A DNA stretch of 64,000 nucleotides from Anaeramoeba ignava (lineage: Eukaryota > Metamonada > Anaeramoebidae), in contig JAPDFW010000088.1 of NCBI GenBank assembly GCA_028826165.1, positions 62,001 to 126,000 of the forward strand, in the 5' to 3' direction. The position numbers were made by a program, and so were the translations under genes. This document shows positions 43,751-63,900 of this stretch, in pieces (within the stretch, counting starts at the first letter, position 1; every line of letters begins with the position of its first letter). The notes under the pieces are model-generated. The model searched no databases, was not told the origin of the DNA, and saw only the letters and a list, made by a program, of their open reading frames with translations.

Positions 43751-45741
43751 ATGTCAAACGAACAAAATAAAACACCAACTATAAGAATTAAAGGAAAAAA
43801 TGATGAAATTTTGGAAATAAACTTACCTCCAAATCTCTCTAAAACTCCTGGTGGAACTATATTTGGTACTACTCCTGGTGGTAATTAATTTATAATTTAT
43901 TTTTTTTATCTATTTTTATTTAAATTCGTTATTTTATTGATAATTCGAAAAAGAAAAAAAAACAACAAATAATAAATAACAAATAAAAATATAACAAATA
44001 TAAATATAAATATAAATATAAATATAAATATAAATATAAATAACAAATAATAAATAATAAATATAAATATAAATATAAATATAAATATAAATATAAATAT
44101 AAATATAAATATAAATATAAATATAAATATAAATATAAATATAAATATAAATATAAATATAAATATAAATATAAATATAAATATAAATATAAATAAAATA
44201 TAAAATATAAATATAAATATAAAATATAAACATAAATATAAATATAAATATATAAATATAAATAAATAAAAAAAAAAAATAAAATAAAAAAAAAATAAAT
44301 ATAAAATATAAACATAAATATAAACATAAAATAAATATAAATATAAAATATAAAATAAAATAAATATAAACATAAAATATAAATATAAACATAAACATAA
44401 ATATAAATATAAATATAAATATAAATATAACATAAATATAAATATAAAATATAAATATAAACATAAAATAAATATAAATATAACATAAATATAAATATAA
44501 AATAAACATAAATATAAATATAAAATAAACATAAAATAAAAATATAAATATAAAATAAATATAAAAAAAATAAATATAAAATAAAATAAATAAAACAAAA
44601 TAAATAACAAAAATAAATAAAAATATAAATATAAATATAAAATAATAAATATAAACATAATTTATAAAAATAAACATAAAGTTTAAATTTAAAAACAAAC
44701 AAAAATAAAATAAAAAATAATGAAATATGAATAAAATAATTATAAAGATAAATATTTTATAAAAATAAAAATATAAATATAACATAAATATTTTATAAAC
44801 ATAAATATAAATATAAATATAAATATAAATATAAATATAAAATATAAATATAAATATAAATATAAATATAAATATAAATATAAATATAAATATAAATATA
44901 AATATAAATATAAATATAAATATAAATATAAATATAAATATAAATATAAATATAAATATAAATATAAATATAAATATAAATATAAATATAAATATAAATA
45001 TAATTATAAATATAAAAATAAATATAAAAATAAATATAAATCAAAATATAAATATAAATATAAATATAACCAAAACGTCATTATTAATTTTGTTGAAATA
45101 AATTTCAGTTTAAATTTAAAATGCAATTAAAAATTGAAATGAATAATTGATTTTTGATATTGATTTTTTGATAAAAATATTGATCATATAGCATAACAAA
45201 AATTTGTTTTATAAACAAAATATTTAAACAGGTAGTAAAATTGTATATACTCGAGACCAATTAATAAAGCTTTCCACAAGCCCACTTTCACATACTTCTC
45301 CACCAAATATACCAAAAATTGCTGGAATTACCAAAGATTTTAATGATTCACAATCAAATATAGATCAAGTAATAATTACAAATTTTAATTTTAATTTTAA
45401 TTTTATAAATGAATTTTAATTTTAATTTTAATTTTAATTTTAATTTTAATTTGATTTTATAAATGAATTTTAATTTTAATTTTATAAATGAATTTTAATT
45501 TTATTTTATAAATGAATTTTATAAATGAATTTTAATTTTAATTTTAATTTTATAAATGAATTTTAATTTTATAAATGAATTTTAATTTTAGGATCAAATG
45601 AATGAATCAAATCTTGTAAATTCTGATGTAATTGATGAATATGAATATGAAGATGAAAATGAAAATGAAAATGAAATGGAATTTGAAAATGAGAATGAAA
45701 AAGGAGATCAAGATACAGAAGAAGTTTTTAAAATGGATTAA
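43751..45741 (+). CDS. eIF4E-binding protein (4E-BP), 3 exons
   Basis: Exons 43751-43880, 45232-45368 and 45592-45741 join in phase to 138 residues. 4E-BPs bind eIF4E and block cap-dependent translation until TOR phosphorylates them. Seen: the twin priming sites [14 protein letters not shown] (31-44), matching the Thr37/Thr46 TPGG repeats of animal 4E-BPs; the canonical eIF4E-binding motif YTRDQLI (49-55, YxxxxL-phi); a Ser-Pro site directly after it (STSP); then [13 protein letters not shown], aligning with the TPP/PGVT segment. An acidic (EN)n tract leads to the extreme C-terminus EEVFKMD, which fits the TOS motif (F-x-M-D/E) that docks TORC1/Raptor. No single open frame shows it, because it is split by a 1.35-kb repeat intron. 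A Dictyostelium 4E-BP is known, so an amoeboid host is plausible. The regulatory sites and TOS-like motif make a TOR-controlled repressor the likely role. Confidence 0.88.
43960..45070. repeat. ATAAAT hexamer array (4E-BP intron 1)
   Basis: TATAAA hexamers with AAACAT and AAAATA interruptions fill the intron. Pure stretches lie at about 44057-44190 and 44805-45000. The spurious minus-strand open frames (YLYLYL/IYIYIY) are repeat artefacts. Confidence 0.9.
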
Positions 45742-46172
45742 ATTACTGTTTTTCAACAAGAAAAATCATTCCATTTTTTTTTTTTTTTTGATTTTTGGAA
45801 AATGTATGAAAGTCAAACCATTTATGGATTACAAATGTTTTTGGATTCAAAACATTAATTTTTTTTTTCAAAAATATTTTTTTTTGGTTAAGAAAAATTA
45901 TCTGATTAGCTCAAATAAATCAACAATTTTATGAAATTTGGAAATTTAAATTTTGATCTTTATTTATTTATTTTTTTTATTTAAATTTTTTATTGTTTTT
46001 TTTTCCTAAATTTTTTTGCCTTCTTCTATTTATTTTATTTTATTTTATAATTAAAAAATAATATTAGAATCCCCAAAAAAATAAATTAAAAAAAATAAAT
46101 TAAAAAAAAAAAATAAAAATTAAAAAATTAAAAAAAAACACTTTTTTTTTCTTTTTTTAAGAAATAAAAAAA
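45742..46172. other. Intergenic region
   Basis: About 430 bp of A/T homopolymer-rich sequence between co-directional genes. It should contain the 4E-BP 3' UTR and the deaminase promoter. No gene is supported. Confidence 0.6.
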
Positions 46173-49100
46173 ATGACAGAGAAAAAGAAATTAACATTAG
46201 AACTCATTAAACAGTTGCATAAACCTGAATTACATTGTCATCTTGATGGTAGTTTAAGTGTAGATTCAATTATGGAAATGGCTGAAGAACAAGGAGTTGA
46301 TCTTGGTTTTAAAAGTAAAGAAGATTTAGCTAAAGTTGTTGAAGTTGATATTGATTGTCCTTCTTTGGTTGTATATTTGAATAGTTTTGGTGTTACTCTT
46401 AAAGTTATGCAAACTCCTCGTAATTTTTTCCTCTCTTATCTTTTTTTTTTTTTTTAAAAAAAATTTTTTTCTTTTCTTTTCTCTTTTTTTTTTGATATTT
46501 TGTTGTTAATTTTCCATTTTTTTTCGTGACCCAATTAAAATCAAATTAAAATATAATTAAAATCAAATTAAAATCTAATTAAAATCTAATTAAAATATAA
46601 TTAAAATATAATTAAAATATAATTAAAATATAATTAAAATATAATTAAAATCTAATTAAAATATAATTAAAATATAATTAAAATATAATTAAAATATAAT
46701 TAAAATATAATTAAAATATAATTAAAATATAATTAAAATATAATTAAAATCTAATTAAAATATAATTAAAATCTAATTAAAATATAATTAAAATATAATT
46801 AAAATATAATTAAAATATAATTAAAATCAAATTAAAATATAATTAAAATATAATTAAAATATAATTAAAATATAATTAAAATCTAATTAAAATCTAATTA
46901 AAATATAATTAAAATATAATTAAAATGAATAGATTCATTAACTCGAAGTGTTTATGAGGTTTCTGAAGCAGCATATCGTGATGGAATTTCATATTTAGAA
47001 TTAAGATTTTCACCAGTTCTTCATTTGGAAAAAGGGATGGATTTAGCTTTAGTTATGGAATCAATTTGTGAAGGAGTTGCACTTGTTGAAAAAACATTTC
47101 CAATTGTTGTGAGAATTATTGTTTGTGGAATGAGACATATGGATCCAAAAGTTACTGAGAGTTTAGCTGAAATTTGCTGGAGATATCACAAGAAAGGAGT
47201 TACTGGATTTGATTTAGCAGGACCAGAAGATGGATTTTCTTCAAAGCATCACAGAGTAAATATTTTATATTTTTATATTTGAATTAAATTAAATATTTTT
47301 ATAATTGAATTAAATTAAATTAAATATTTTTATATTTGAATTGAATTAAATATTTTTATATTTGAATTAAATTAAATTAAATTAAATATTTTTATAATTG
47401 AATTGAATTAAATATTTTTATAATTGAATTAAATTAAATTAAATATTTTTATAATTGAATTGAATTAAATATTTTTATAATTGAATTAAATTAAATTAAA
47501 TATTTTTATATTTGAATTGAATTAAATATTTTATATTTGAATTAAATTAAATATTTTATAATTGATTTGAATTAAATTAAATATTTTATAATTGATTTGA
47601 ATTAAATTAAATATTTTATATTTGAATTAAATTAAATATTTTATATTTGAATTAAATTAAATATTTTATATTTGAATTAAATTAAATATTTTTGTATTTG
47701 AATTAAATTAAATATTTTATAATTGAATTGAATTAAATATTTTTGTATTTGAATTGAATTAAATATTTTTATATTTGAATTAAATTAAATATTTTATATT
47801 TGAATTGAATTAAATATTTTTATATTTGATTTGAATTTTTTAGTCTGCTTTCCACCTTGTTAGTCGTAAAATGATTAATCTCACACTTCACGCAGGAGAA
47901 GCCTATGGATGGGAAAGTATTTATGATAGTATTAGATATTGCGGAGCACATCGAATTGGACACGGAGTGCGTTTATACGAAAACGAAGAACTCAAAAATT
48001 ATGTTCGAGATAAAGAAATCCCACTTGAATGTTGCGTAACAAGCAACTTCCAAACAAAAGCCATCTCAGCAATCGAAAAACACCCAATCAAGCAATACTT
48101 TGACTACGGAATCCTTACTGTTCCTTGCACGGATAACGTAACTGTTAGTAAAGTTAAATTGAGTGAAGAATATTTCAAAATTCAAGAACTTTTTGGATTC
48201 GAACCAGAAGAACTTATTCGAATGGCAGATTATGGATTTGCTAAGGCTTTTGTTGACAACACAATCAGAAAAAGATTGCGAGTTGATGCTCTTTATTTCG
48301 CACTTAATCTTCTTAAACAAAACGGTTTTTCACTTGACAAATTTTTTGAGAATCATGTTTATTATGAACGAGCAGGAGTGAATTTAGCTTTATTTAAAGA
48401 TCCTCCAATTATCACACCATTTTCGATTGACCCTCCAATTACTCTTGAGATTATCCAGAAATTGCCGAAGGCTGATTTGCATTGCAGACTTGATGGAAGT
48501 GTCTCCATTGATACTGTTTGGGATGAAATCCAAAAAGATCCTAATTGGTTTAAACTTTTTAAACTTGAGGAAATTAAATCAAAAGAAGAGTTGATTGAAA
48601 AACTCCAACCTGAAAGACATACAGCAAAATCTTTCGCTCTTGCAAAGAAGATTATGCTTTCTGTATGTCAAACCAAAGAGCAAATTCAACGAGCTGTGGA
48701 TAATATTTATGCAGAAGCATCAAAAGATAATGTTCAATGTATTTTAATTCAAAAAATATTTTAATTCAAAATGAAATTTAATTTAATTTAATTTAATTTT
48801 GATTTTGATTTTGATTTTGATTTTAATTTAATTTTGATTTAATTTAAATTTAATTTTAATTTAATTTTAATTTAATTTTAATTTTAATTTTAATTTTAAT
48901 TTTAATTTAATTTAATTTAATTTAATTTTATTTTAATTTAATTTAATTTTAATTTTAATTTTAATTTAATTTTAATTTTAATTTTAATTCAAATTTAATT
49001 TAATTTAATTCAAAATGAATTTTAAAAAAAGATCTCGAACTCATGTTTAGACCATTGGCGCATATACACAAAATGAAAGCAGAAGAAGTAATGCAAATTG

Positions 49101-49831
49101 TACTTGAAGAATCAAAGAAAGCATCTGAACAATACAAAATCCGAACAGGAATAGTAGTCTACGTAAGCATACCAGAAGACGATCCAATATCATTTTTCGA
49201 AACAGCAAAACTAGGAATTCAATACAAAAACCAAGGAGTAATGGGATTTGGATCATTTGGAGATGATATACCATTTGAGAACTACAAATTCTACGAGAAG
49301 ACATTCAGTTTATTAAAGAAGCACAACATGAACGTGTGCATTTTAGCAGGACAAAAGACACCAGACTCGATAGTAGCAGCACTATCCGAGGGAGGATCAT
49401 CACGTGTTAGCGGAGCTTTTAAGATGCACGAGATACCAAAATTAGTGTCTCATCTTGTGAACCACAATATTCTCGTTGAAGTGTCACCAACTGACAAGCT
49501 CTCGGTTCTTACTGAGAATATCAGTACATTTTCTGGTAGTCCTATCGAACTATTCGTTCATAGTGGTCTTCCTGTTACTTTATGCTCGTTTAGGCTTACT
49601 CTTGATAAGCAATCTAGATCACAGGTTATCCAAAGAGTCGTCAAAGAAAATCAATTCGATATTGCTGATTTACTTAGAATTGTTGCTATTGGTTTTAGAA
49701 ATAATTTCTCCTCAAGAGATGTTCAAGTTCAAATGCATATAGATTTCTGGAAATTTGCTCAGGAATTCTTACCTCCTCTTGGTTTTAAACAACTTAGAAA
49801 ATTCCCTTGGATGCCAAAGAAAAAGAATTAA
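46173..49831 (+). CDS. Double-domain adenosine deaminase-like protein, second domain inactive
   Basis: Exons 46173-46419, 46933-47255, 47844-48738 and 49032-49831 join in phase to 754 residues. Domain 1 (about 1-370) is an adenosine deaminase, a zinc enzyme converting adenosine to inosine: ELHCHLDGS with zinc ligands His21 and His23, SYLELRFSPV, LHAGEA (His206, Glu209), HRIGHG (His226, His230) and CTDN (Asp287). The next residue, normally a second Asp, is Asn288. Domain 2 (about 390-745) repeats the same order but has lost the site: DLHCRLDGS (His403 kept, second His is Arg405), YLELMFRPL, CILAGQ in place of HAGE, SRVSGA in place of HRIGHG, and no TDD. It is therefore a fused pseudoenzyme domain, perhaps structural or regulatory. 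All three introns are repeat-filled. ADA-like substrates other than adenosine are possible. Confidence 0.82.
46540..46925. repeat. 11-bp AATTAAAATAT array (deaminase intron 1)
   Basis: About 35 units of AATTAAAATAT/AATTAAAATCT with a strict 11-bp period, the only clear 11-mer array in the window. Confidence 0.88.
47275..47835. repeat. TTGAATTAAATTAAATATTTTATA array (deaminase intron 2)
   Basis: A unit of about 22-27 bp with variable numbers of AAATT sub-units and ATTTTATA/ATTTTTATA alternation. Confidence 0.85.
48770..49020. repeat. TTTAA / TTTTAA repeat (deaminase intron 3)
   Basis: Mixed 5- and 6-bp units TTTAA and TTTTAA with a short TTTTGA stretch fill intron 3. Confidence 0.85.
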
Positions 49832-50509
49832 AATTCAATTCAAAAATTCAAATCAATTTAAAAGAAAATTCAATTCAAAAGAAAATTCAAATCAATTTAA
49901 AAGAAAATTTAAATCAAAAATTCAATCAAAAGTTCAATTCAATTTAAAATCAATCCAAAAATTCAATTCGAAATTCAAATTCTATTTTTCCTTTTCCTTC
50001 ATTTTCATTTTGAAAAAGCAAAAAAATTGAAATCGATTATCAATTTTGATTTCTTTCTCTTTTTCTTTTTCTTTTTTCTTTTTTTTTCCTTTTTTCTTTT
50101 TCTTAATGAAAAATTAATCGAAGAAACTAATTCTAAATTTTAATTTTTAATTTTAATTTTTAATTTTTAATTTTAATTTAATTTTTATTTTTAATTTTAA
50201 GAATCAATGATCAGAAACAACAAAAACTTTTGTCTCCACAAATCCAAAAAAAATTTTTTTTATATTTTAATCTTTAAATGAAAATTTAAATTTAAAATAT
50301 AAAATTGGATTTATTCATCAGAAACTGGAGTTTTTCATCATTTCATCAATTCTTTTTCTTTGTAAATATTCTTTTTAGAAAATTTAAATTGGTTTCTTTT
50401 GTTTTTCTTTTTTAAGTTAAATTTTTATTTTGTTTTTGTTTTTATTTTAAATTGTTTCTTTTTAAAAAAAAATGTAAAAAGATAATTTCTTTTTTCTTTT
50501 AAAAAAATA
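49832..50509. other. Convergent intergenic region
   Basis: AAAATTCAAATC-type units to about 49985 continue the 3' flank of the deaminase gene. T-rich and A-rich homopolymer stretches follow. No gene is supported. Confidence 0.6.
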
Positions 50510-50846
50510 TTAAGCAAATATATCAATTGCAATGAATAAAAACATTGTTCCAACACCACAAAATATACTAGTAATAACAAGATAAAAAATTTTAGAAAGA
50601 AGTGATTTATTTCCTTCACCAAAAAATTCATTTCTAAAAATAATAAAAAATTAAAAAGAAAAAGAAAAAAAATTTTTTTAATTTGAATTTTTAAATTGAA
50701 TTTTTAATTTAAATTTAAATTTGAATTTACGCAAAGAAAATAACAGCAAGAACAACACCAACAACTAAGAAAAGAGTAGCAAGTAAAGGAGAAATTGAAG
50801 GAGAAATAATTTGAGTAAAAGGTTTTAAAGTTTCAAAATCTTGCAT
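50510..50846 (-). CDS. TMEM258/OST5-like oligosaccharyltransferase subunit, 79 aa
   Basis: Exons 50846-50731 and 50633-50510 join in phase to 79 residues, the same length as human TMEM258. TMEM258 (Ost5p in yeast) is a small two-helix subunit of the ER oligosaccharyltransferase that N-glycosylates proteins. Seen: an N-terminal stretch ending in FTQIISPSISPLLATLFLVV, matching the family's short polar start leading into helix 1; a polar loop (NEFFGEGNKSLLSKI); and helix 2 with the conserved small-residue segment SIFCGVGTMFLFIAIDIFA. The 97-bp intron is free of arrays. Too short for usual gene finding, but the two in-phase halves and exact length make it convincing. Confidence 0.8.
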
Positions 50847-51019
50847 TTGAAAATAAAAATGAAAAAATGAAAAAATGAAAAATGAAAAAATGAAAAAAAA
50901 TTTTTAAATTAAAAAATAAAAATCGATTTTTTTTTGTCTCATTTATTCTTGTAAAAAAAAAAGTAATTTTCTTTTAAAAGAAAAAAGAAAACGAAGAAAA
51001 AAAGAAAAACGGAAAAAGT

Positions 51020-57379
<6,360 letters not shown>

Positions 57380-57936
57380 ATGATCAAAACAAAATTTATT
57401 CAAAAACAAATTTTTCTAAATTGTAAAAATCTAAACAAGAAAAGCTATAGAATTATTTCTCAAGAAAATGATCACGTAAAAAATCTAAAAAATTAAAATT
57501 AAAAAAATTAAAATTAAAATCTAAAAAATTAAAAAAATAGTTGATTGAATTATATGGAAAATTAGCACAAAAAGAACTATTTAAATCTTTAATTTTCCAC
57601 ATTTTCAGTGAAAATCCACAAATAAATGAAGAAACTGAACTTTCTTCTTCAATTTATTTACAATTAAAAATGCTAAAAGAAAGAATAAATTCCTTAATTC
57701 AAACACATAATAATTACGAAATTTTATTTGAAGCATTTGAATCACTTACAAATGAAAACCTTTTAGTATCAAAAACAATAGTTCAAAAATTTCGAGGATT
57801 ATCCAAATTAAATCAAATACAGGAAATTCTTTTTTTTCTTGCAATGAATTCTTCTCCAAATTCTTCATTCCAAAATTTTGGTAAAAAAAAAATTTTTTTT
57901 TTTTGGATTAATTTTAGATCTTTTTTTTAATTCACA

Positions 57937-57967
<31 letters not shown>

Positions 57968-60900
57968 TTAGCTTTGCAATATTTTCAAACGGAATTCTCT
58001 ACTCAATCTAAAAATATACCAGATCTTGATGAAAAATTAATCTATTATTTAGTCATTTTTTTGAAACAAAATAATTTTGATGAACAACAACATCCACTTT
58101 TTAAAAATTATCTAGCAAAAAAATCACAACAAACAAATTTTCCTTATGAAATTATGCCTTTAATAAATGAAGAAGCAAATTTTACTGAAAAGTAAAATTA
58201 AAATTAAAATTAAAATTAAAATTAAAATAAAAATTGAAATTGAAATTAAAATTGAAATTAAAATTAAAATTAAAATTAAAATTAAAATTAAAATTAAAAT
58301 TAAAATTAAAATTAAAATTTAAATTAAAATTAAAATTAAAATTAAAATTAAAATTAAAATTTAAATTAAAAATTAAAATTATAATTATAATTAAAATTAA
58401 AATTAAAATTAAAATCAAAATTAAAATTAAAATTAAAATTAAAATTAAAATTAAAATTGAAATTAAAATTAAAATTAAAATTAAAATTAAAATTAAAATT
58501 AAAATTATAACTTGGAATTTTTAGTTCAAATAATGTCGATATTTCAACAAATTTGAACACACTTTTTGAAGAAATTTTAACTCTATCTTCTTTAATAAAC
58601 GGAATTGATGTCGAAATTATTGCAAATAAACAAGAATTTATGGGACTACTTTCTCAATTATCGCCGATAAATGCGCAAGAAATGGCAAAAGCGATTACAG
58701 AATTTGCAAATAAATTAGCAACAAAAACAGAAAAACAAGAAGGAAACGGATTCAAGAAAAAATCCAAGCAAGAATCACAAGATTTTAAAGCATCTGTTAT
58801 TGGGATTTTTGCAGACACAATCAAGGAAAAATACCCAGAAATAAAATGGAGCGAAGTGATGAAGAAACTTGACTATTCAACATTTAGAATGGAGAATTAT
58901 CAATCATTTATGGTTTTAATGGAAGTTTTCAAAAGAGCAACTTCGCGTCAATTTTCAAGCAATTTTCTGTTGTCCAAATGGGTATTTTCCAACGCCCAAT
59001 TGTCTTTCTTATCACAAGCATGCAAAGCGCCTGTGGAATTGATAAATTTCGCTGCGCCATCCAAGCAAACAAACCCGCATTCTTCGCCAATGCGCAAATC
59101 GCCTGATGTACAGCATCAAGCGTGGGGATCAATCCCGTTTCTTGAGCTTTTATTCGATCTAAGCGAGCACAATTTCGCTGCAGTTCTCGATATTTTCTCT
59201 TCGGGAATTGAAGAGGCGCCCGAAATGCTTATTGAGAATCTGTGGCAGATCTCTCCTAAAACATCATATGCAGAAATCATGAGTAAAAATGTTGAGGAGC
59301 AGATCATCACAGAACTATTGGATGCACATCCCGAATCCAACTTGATTCTCCAAAACGCATGGAATCGCGATGCCGAATCAGTTATTCAGGGGATGATCAA
59401 ATTCTGGATTCTTCAGCCATCTTCCCTTTCAAAGGTTCTTGATGTCGCCTTGGATCTAAAAGGATTGCTTAAGATTCTTGACAGCCCGAACCTCCACTTT
59501 GTTTTTGAACTGGCAACACTTACTTCTCGTCGGGAATGCCTGAATCTCGAAAAATGGCTTAACGAGAAAATATCCAATTTTGGATCAAGTTTTTATTATT
59601 TTTGTCTGGATTTTCTTGTCAAAAAACTGCATTATGCACGACTTGAAGAAGACCACAAAGCAAAAATCCGACCCGGAATTCTTCTTTCGGTTGAAATTTA
59701 CACAATTTTCTTCAAGTGTCTTTTTAAATTCGCAAATTCGCAGTCCGAAGAATACGAGCAAAAAATGCGCGGCTTATTTAACGAAGCGCTACAACTTTAT
59801 CCACAACTTTACGGCTACAATCTGGATCTGTTCGTTTCCCAGCAGTTTCCCAAGCAAGTGGAAGACAAAGCCAACTACATTTTCTCGCAGATTTTCAAGC
59901 AGATCATCCCGATTGAAAATTCATGGGTGTTTTTCACAAATTTAAAGAACTCTCGCGACACCGACGACATGCAAACATTCGAATGCATTGTCTACAATCT
60001 TCTCGTCGAGTACCGCTATTTTGATCAGTATCCTGACCCGGAATTCGGGATTGTTGCCGAGCTTTATGCCATTCTCTTGAAACATGATCTTCTTGACGAT
60101 ATTCAATTATTCCAATTCCTCAAAAATGTGGTTGTTTCCCTGAACCACACGATCGACACCAAAATATTCCTTTTCGGAGTAAATGTTCTCCGCAATTCCT
60201 GGGAAAAGCTCACCGATTGGATCAATCTCGGCTTCTTCATCTCTCAAAACCCAAATCTGCGGCAATATAACTCGCAATTTGCGCAAGTCATCGAGCAATA
60301 TCTGACAAAATATCGCGACGAAGAGGCAGAGAATAAAAACCAGACCTTTTCGGTTACCTCACCAAAGGTAACACAAGAAGGACAGACAGAATTTCATCGC
60401 GTTAACGGGCCTTCTATCCCGACAATTGCGCAAGAATCGCCGCAAATTTTTCCGAATCCGCCGATTCTTGTTTCGTCTCCACAAGTTCCGAATATCGAAT
60501 CACAAACACAACCTATGCAACAGCAGCAAATCATCGCGAATGGATCTCCAGTCAAATTTGCGAATCCTTCTGAGAACCAGGCGAGAATATACGCCCAACA
60601 AAACACAGAAAACGAGAATTTCCCGAAACCGCAAAGTTTCTTTCCTTCACAAAATGCACAAAAAACTATTTTATTCAATGAAAACTTGCCAATTCCAGTT
60701 AAACCTGAGGAAAGAATCTTCTTTATTTTCAATGTGATTGATCACAACAGCGTGGAGAGCTACTGCAAGGAGCTCAAGAAGCTTATTTACCCGCAGCTCG
60801 TGGAATGGACTGTTGAAAATATATTTATTCGTCGTGCATCTCATCAGCCCAACAACCACGATCTTCTGCTGCGAATCCTTGCGGAAATTGATCTGAAGGA

Positions 60901-63900
60901 TCTCGACAATTATCTTCTCTCCTCGGTCTACATCCACATTAGCAAGCTTCTTGAGATCCGCAAGCAGCAACAGCGCGCGATTGAGTTTTCGCTCAAAATT
61001 CTCCACAATCTCGGCAAATTTCTCGCCAAATTGACCCTCGCAAAAAACAAGCCTATCTTGCAGAAATATTTAAATATCAAGTTTATTCTTCTTGAATCTC
61101 TCGGCACAGGTGATTTTGAAGCGATTGTGCCTTTTATAACAAATCTTCTTTCTGAAATTAAGAGCACAAAAGTGTTCCATGCAAAAAACCCGTGGGTTCT
61201 TGGGCTTTTCCATGTTTTAATACGGATTTGGTCTATTCCTCAAATACCTAGCAATATCCAATTTGATATTGAAGGGCTTTTCAAAAATCTTTCTATTGAT
61301 ATGAATGAGATTTTGAAAACAAGTTTGCTATTCTAATATTTAATTTTAATTTTAATATTAATTCTAATATTTAATTTTAATATTTAATATTTAATATTTA
61401 ATATTTAATTTTTATATATTTAATTCTAATATTTAATTTTAATATTTAATATTTAATATTTAATATTTAATTTTAATTTTAATTTTAATATTTAATTCTA
61501 ATATTTAATTTTAATATTTAATATTTAATTTTAATATTTTAATATTTAATATTTAATTTTAATATTTAATTTTAATATTTAATATTTAATTTTAATATTT
61601 AATATTTAATATTTAATTTTAAATATTAATATTTAATTTTAATATTTAATTTTAATATTTAATATTTAATTTTTAATTTTTAATTTTAATATTTAATTTT
61701 AATATTTTAATATTTAATATTTAATATTTAATTTTTAATATTTAATTCTAATATTTAATTCTAATATTTAATATTTAATATTTAATTTTAATATTTAATT
61801 TTTAATATTTAATTTTAATATTTAATATTTAATTTTAATATTTAATTTTAATATTTAATTTTTAATATTTAATATTTAATTTTTAATATTTAATATTTAA
61901 TATTTAATATTTAATTTTAATTTAATATTTAATTTTAATATTTAATATTTAATATTTAATATTTAATATTTAATTTTAATATTTAATATTTAATATTTAA
62001 TATTTAATATTTAATTCTAATATTTAATTTTTAATATTTAATATTTAATTTTAATATTTAATATTTAATATTTAATATTTAATATTTAACTCTAATATTT
62101 AATATTTTAATATTTAATTTTAATATTTAATTCTAATATTTAATTCTAATATTTAATTCTAATATTTAATTCTAATATTTAATTTTAATATTTAATTTTT
62201 AATATTTAATTTTTAATATTTAATTCTAATATTTAATATTTAATATTTAATTTTAATATTTAATATTTAATATTTAATTTTAATATTTAATATTTAATAT
62301 TTAATTTTTAATTTTAATATTTAATTTTAATATTTAATATTTAATATTTAATATTTAATTTTAATATTTAATTTTAATATTTAATTTTAATATTTAATTT
62401 TAATATTTTAATATTTAATATTTAATATTTAATTTTAATATTTAATTTTAATATTTAATTTTAATATTTAATTTTAATATTTAATTTTAATATTTAATTC
62501 TAATATTTAATTCTAATATTTAATTCTAATATTTAAAAGTAATAAGAAAAAGTCAATACATCCACCAGAACCAAATCATCCAAATTTCAAATAATTTGCG
62601 CATCGATAACCAGATTGATATTTTCCACGAAAACCCCAAACTAAAGGATGATGTGATTAATTTATTTTTGGACGTGATCGAAGACATCATTTCCAATTTC
62701 ATTGAAAACATGTCGGAAAGCATCTGCATGACAACAAAACAGATCATTGCGAAGGATTTCGCAAACGAATCAAACTGGATCAAAATGAAGGAATCCTCCG
62801 AAGTCATGGCATCAAGTCTTGCGCGCAATTTGGCAATGGTGCACGGAAAACAAGTGATTGAGCAGGAATTGATGCAAAAATTGCGCTATCTTCTTGAGGA
62901 CGTGGTTGCAGACACAAGCTACCTTCAAGGCATAATTGCCGTTATATATGAAAACAACATAGATTTTGTGTTTAATTTTATTATCCAAATCTCTGTGCAG
63001 CAAACCCTCGAGAAATTGAACGAGGAGCTGACAGAAGAATTCCAGATTCGCGAAGAATACCAAAAACAGGGCAAACCATTTGCAAACACAGACAACTCGC
63101 CCTATTCGCGAAATTTGATTGAGGAGCTTTATCCCGAAAACGGGCTGATGAACTTCCATTTTGAAATATACCAGAGTTTCAGAGAAAATCTGGTCAATCC
63201 AAAAGCAGAAAAAATGCAGTATTCCACAAACAGAATCGGCGACGCCATCAACGATTTCCACCAGAAAACCCTCTCTTTCAAGGACTTTTTCCTTGAAACG
63301 CAGAAATGGGTGCAAATCCTCGCGATTCTTCTTGACAAATACAGCCAAAACGATTCCTCGCTCAATCCGAACCAAATCTCAATGGAAATCAAATCCCAGA
63401 TCGCAAATTTGGAGCGTCTAATCCTCAGCTGCACTTCATATGAAAACGCCGCGCTTATTGCCGCGCAATTGGTCTGCAAACAGTTTTTCCAGCAATATCC
63501 CATTTTCGAGACAACATCCAAAAAAACAGAAATTTCAAGACAAAGTTTCGGGTACCAAATATACCTCAATCTCATGGAGCACATCCACATCATATTGCAG
63601 AACATCAAGCTCAATTCCCAGCCCAAAACTCTGCTTGTTGCGGACACAGTGCAAACCGCATTGACAAACCAGCTTTTGGCGCGATTGCAAAAATCACCGC
63701 CATTCGACTTCAAAATGATCTCGATTTTCATGGAAAAGGACTTGATCGACTACTCGATCCTGGATGAACTGTTCGAGACCTTCTTCTCCGACTTGGCCAA
63801 CACCGCAGCGCTCGATTTCTTCTTCCTGATGATGCAAAAATTCCAAACGGAAGGCGAGCAGAAGAAAATCAACGCGTTCCAAAAATCCGTTTTCAAACTC

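Noticed and set aside
43906-44785. Three overlapping minus-strand open frames of about 250-283 codons rich in Tyr, Leu, Ile, Phe
   Set aside because: Shadow frames of the TATAAA hexamer intron of the 4E-BP gene; all three frames are open at once.
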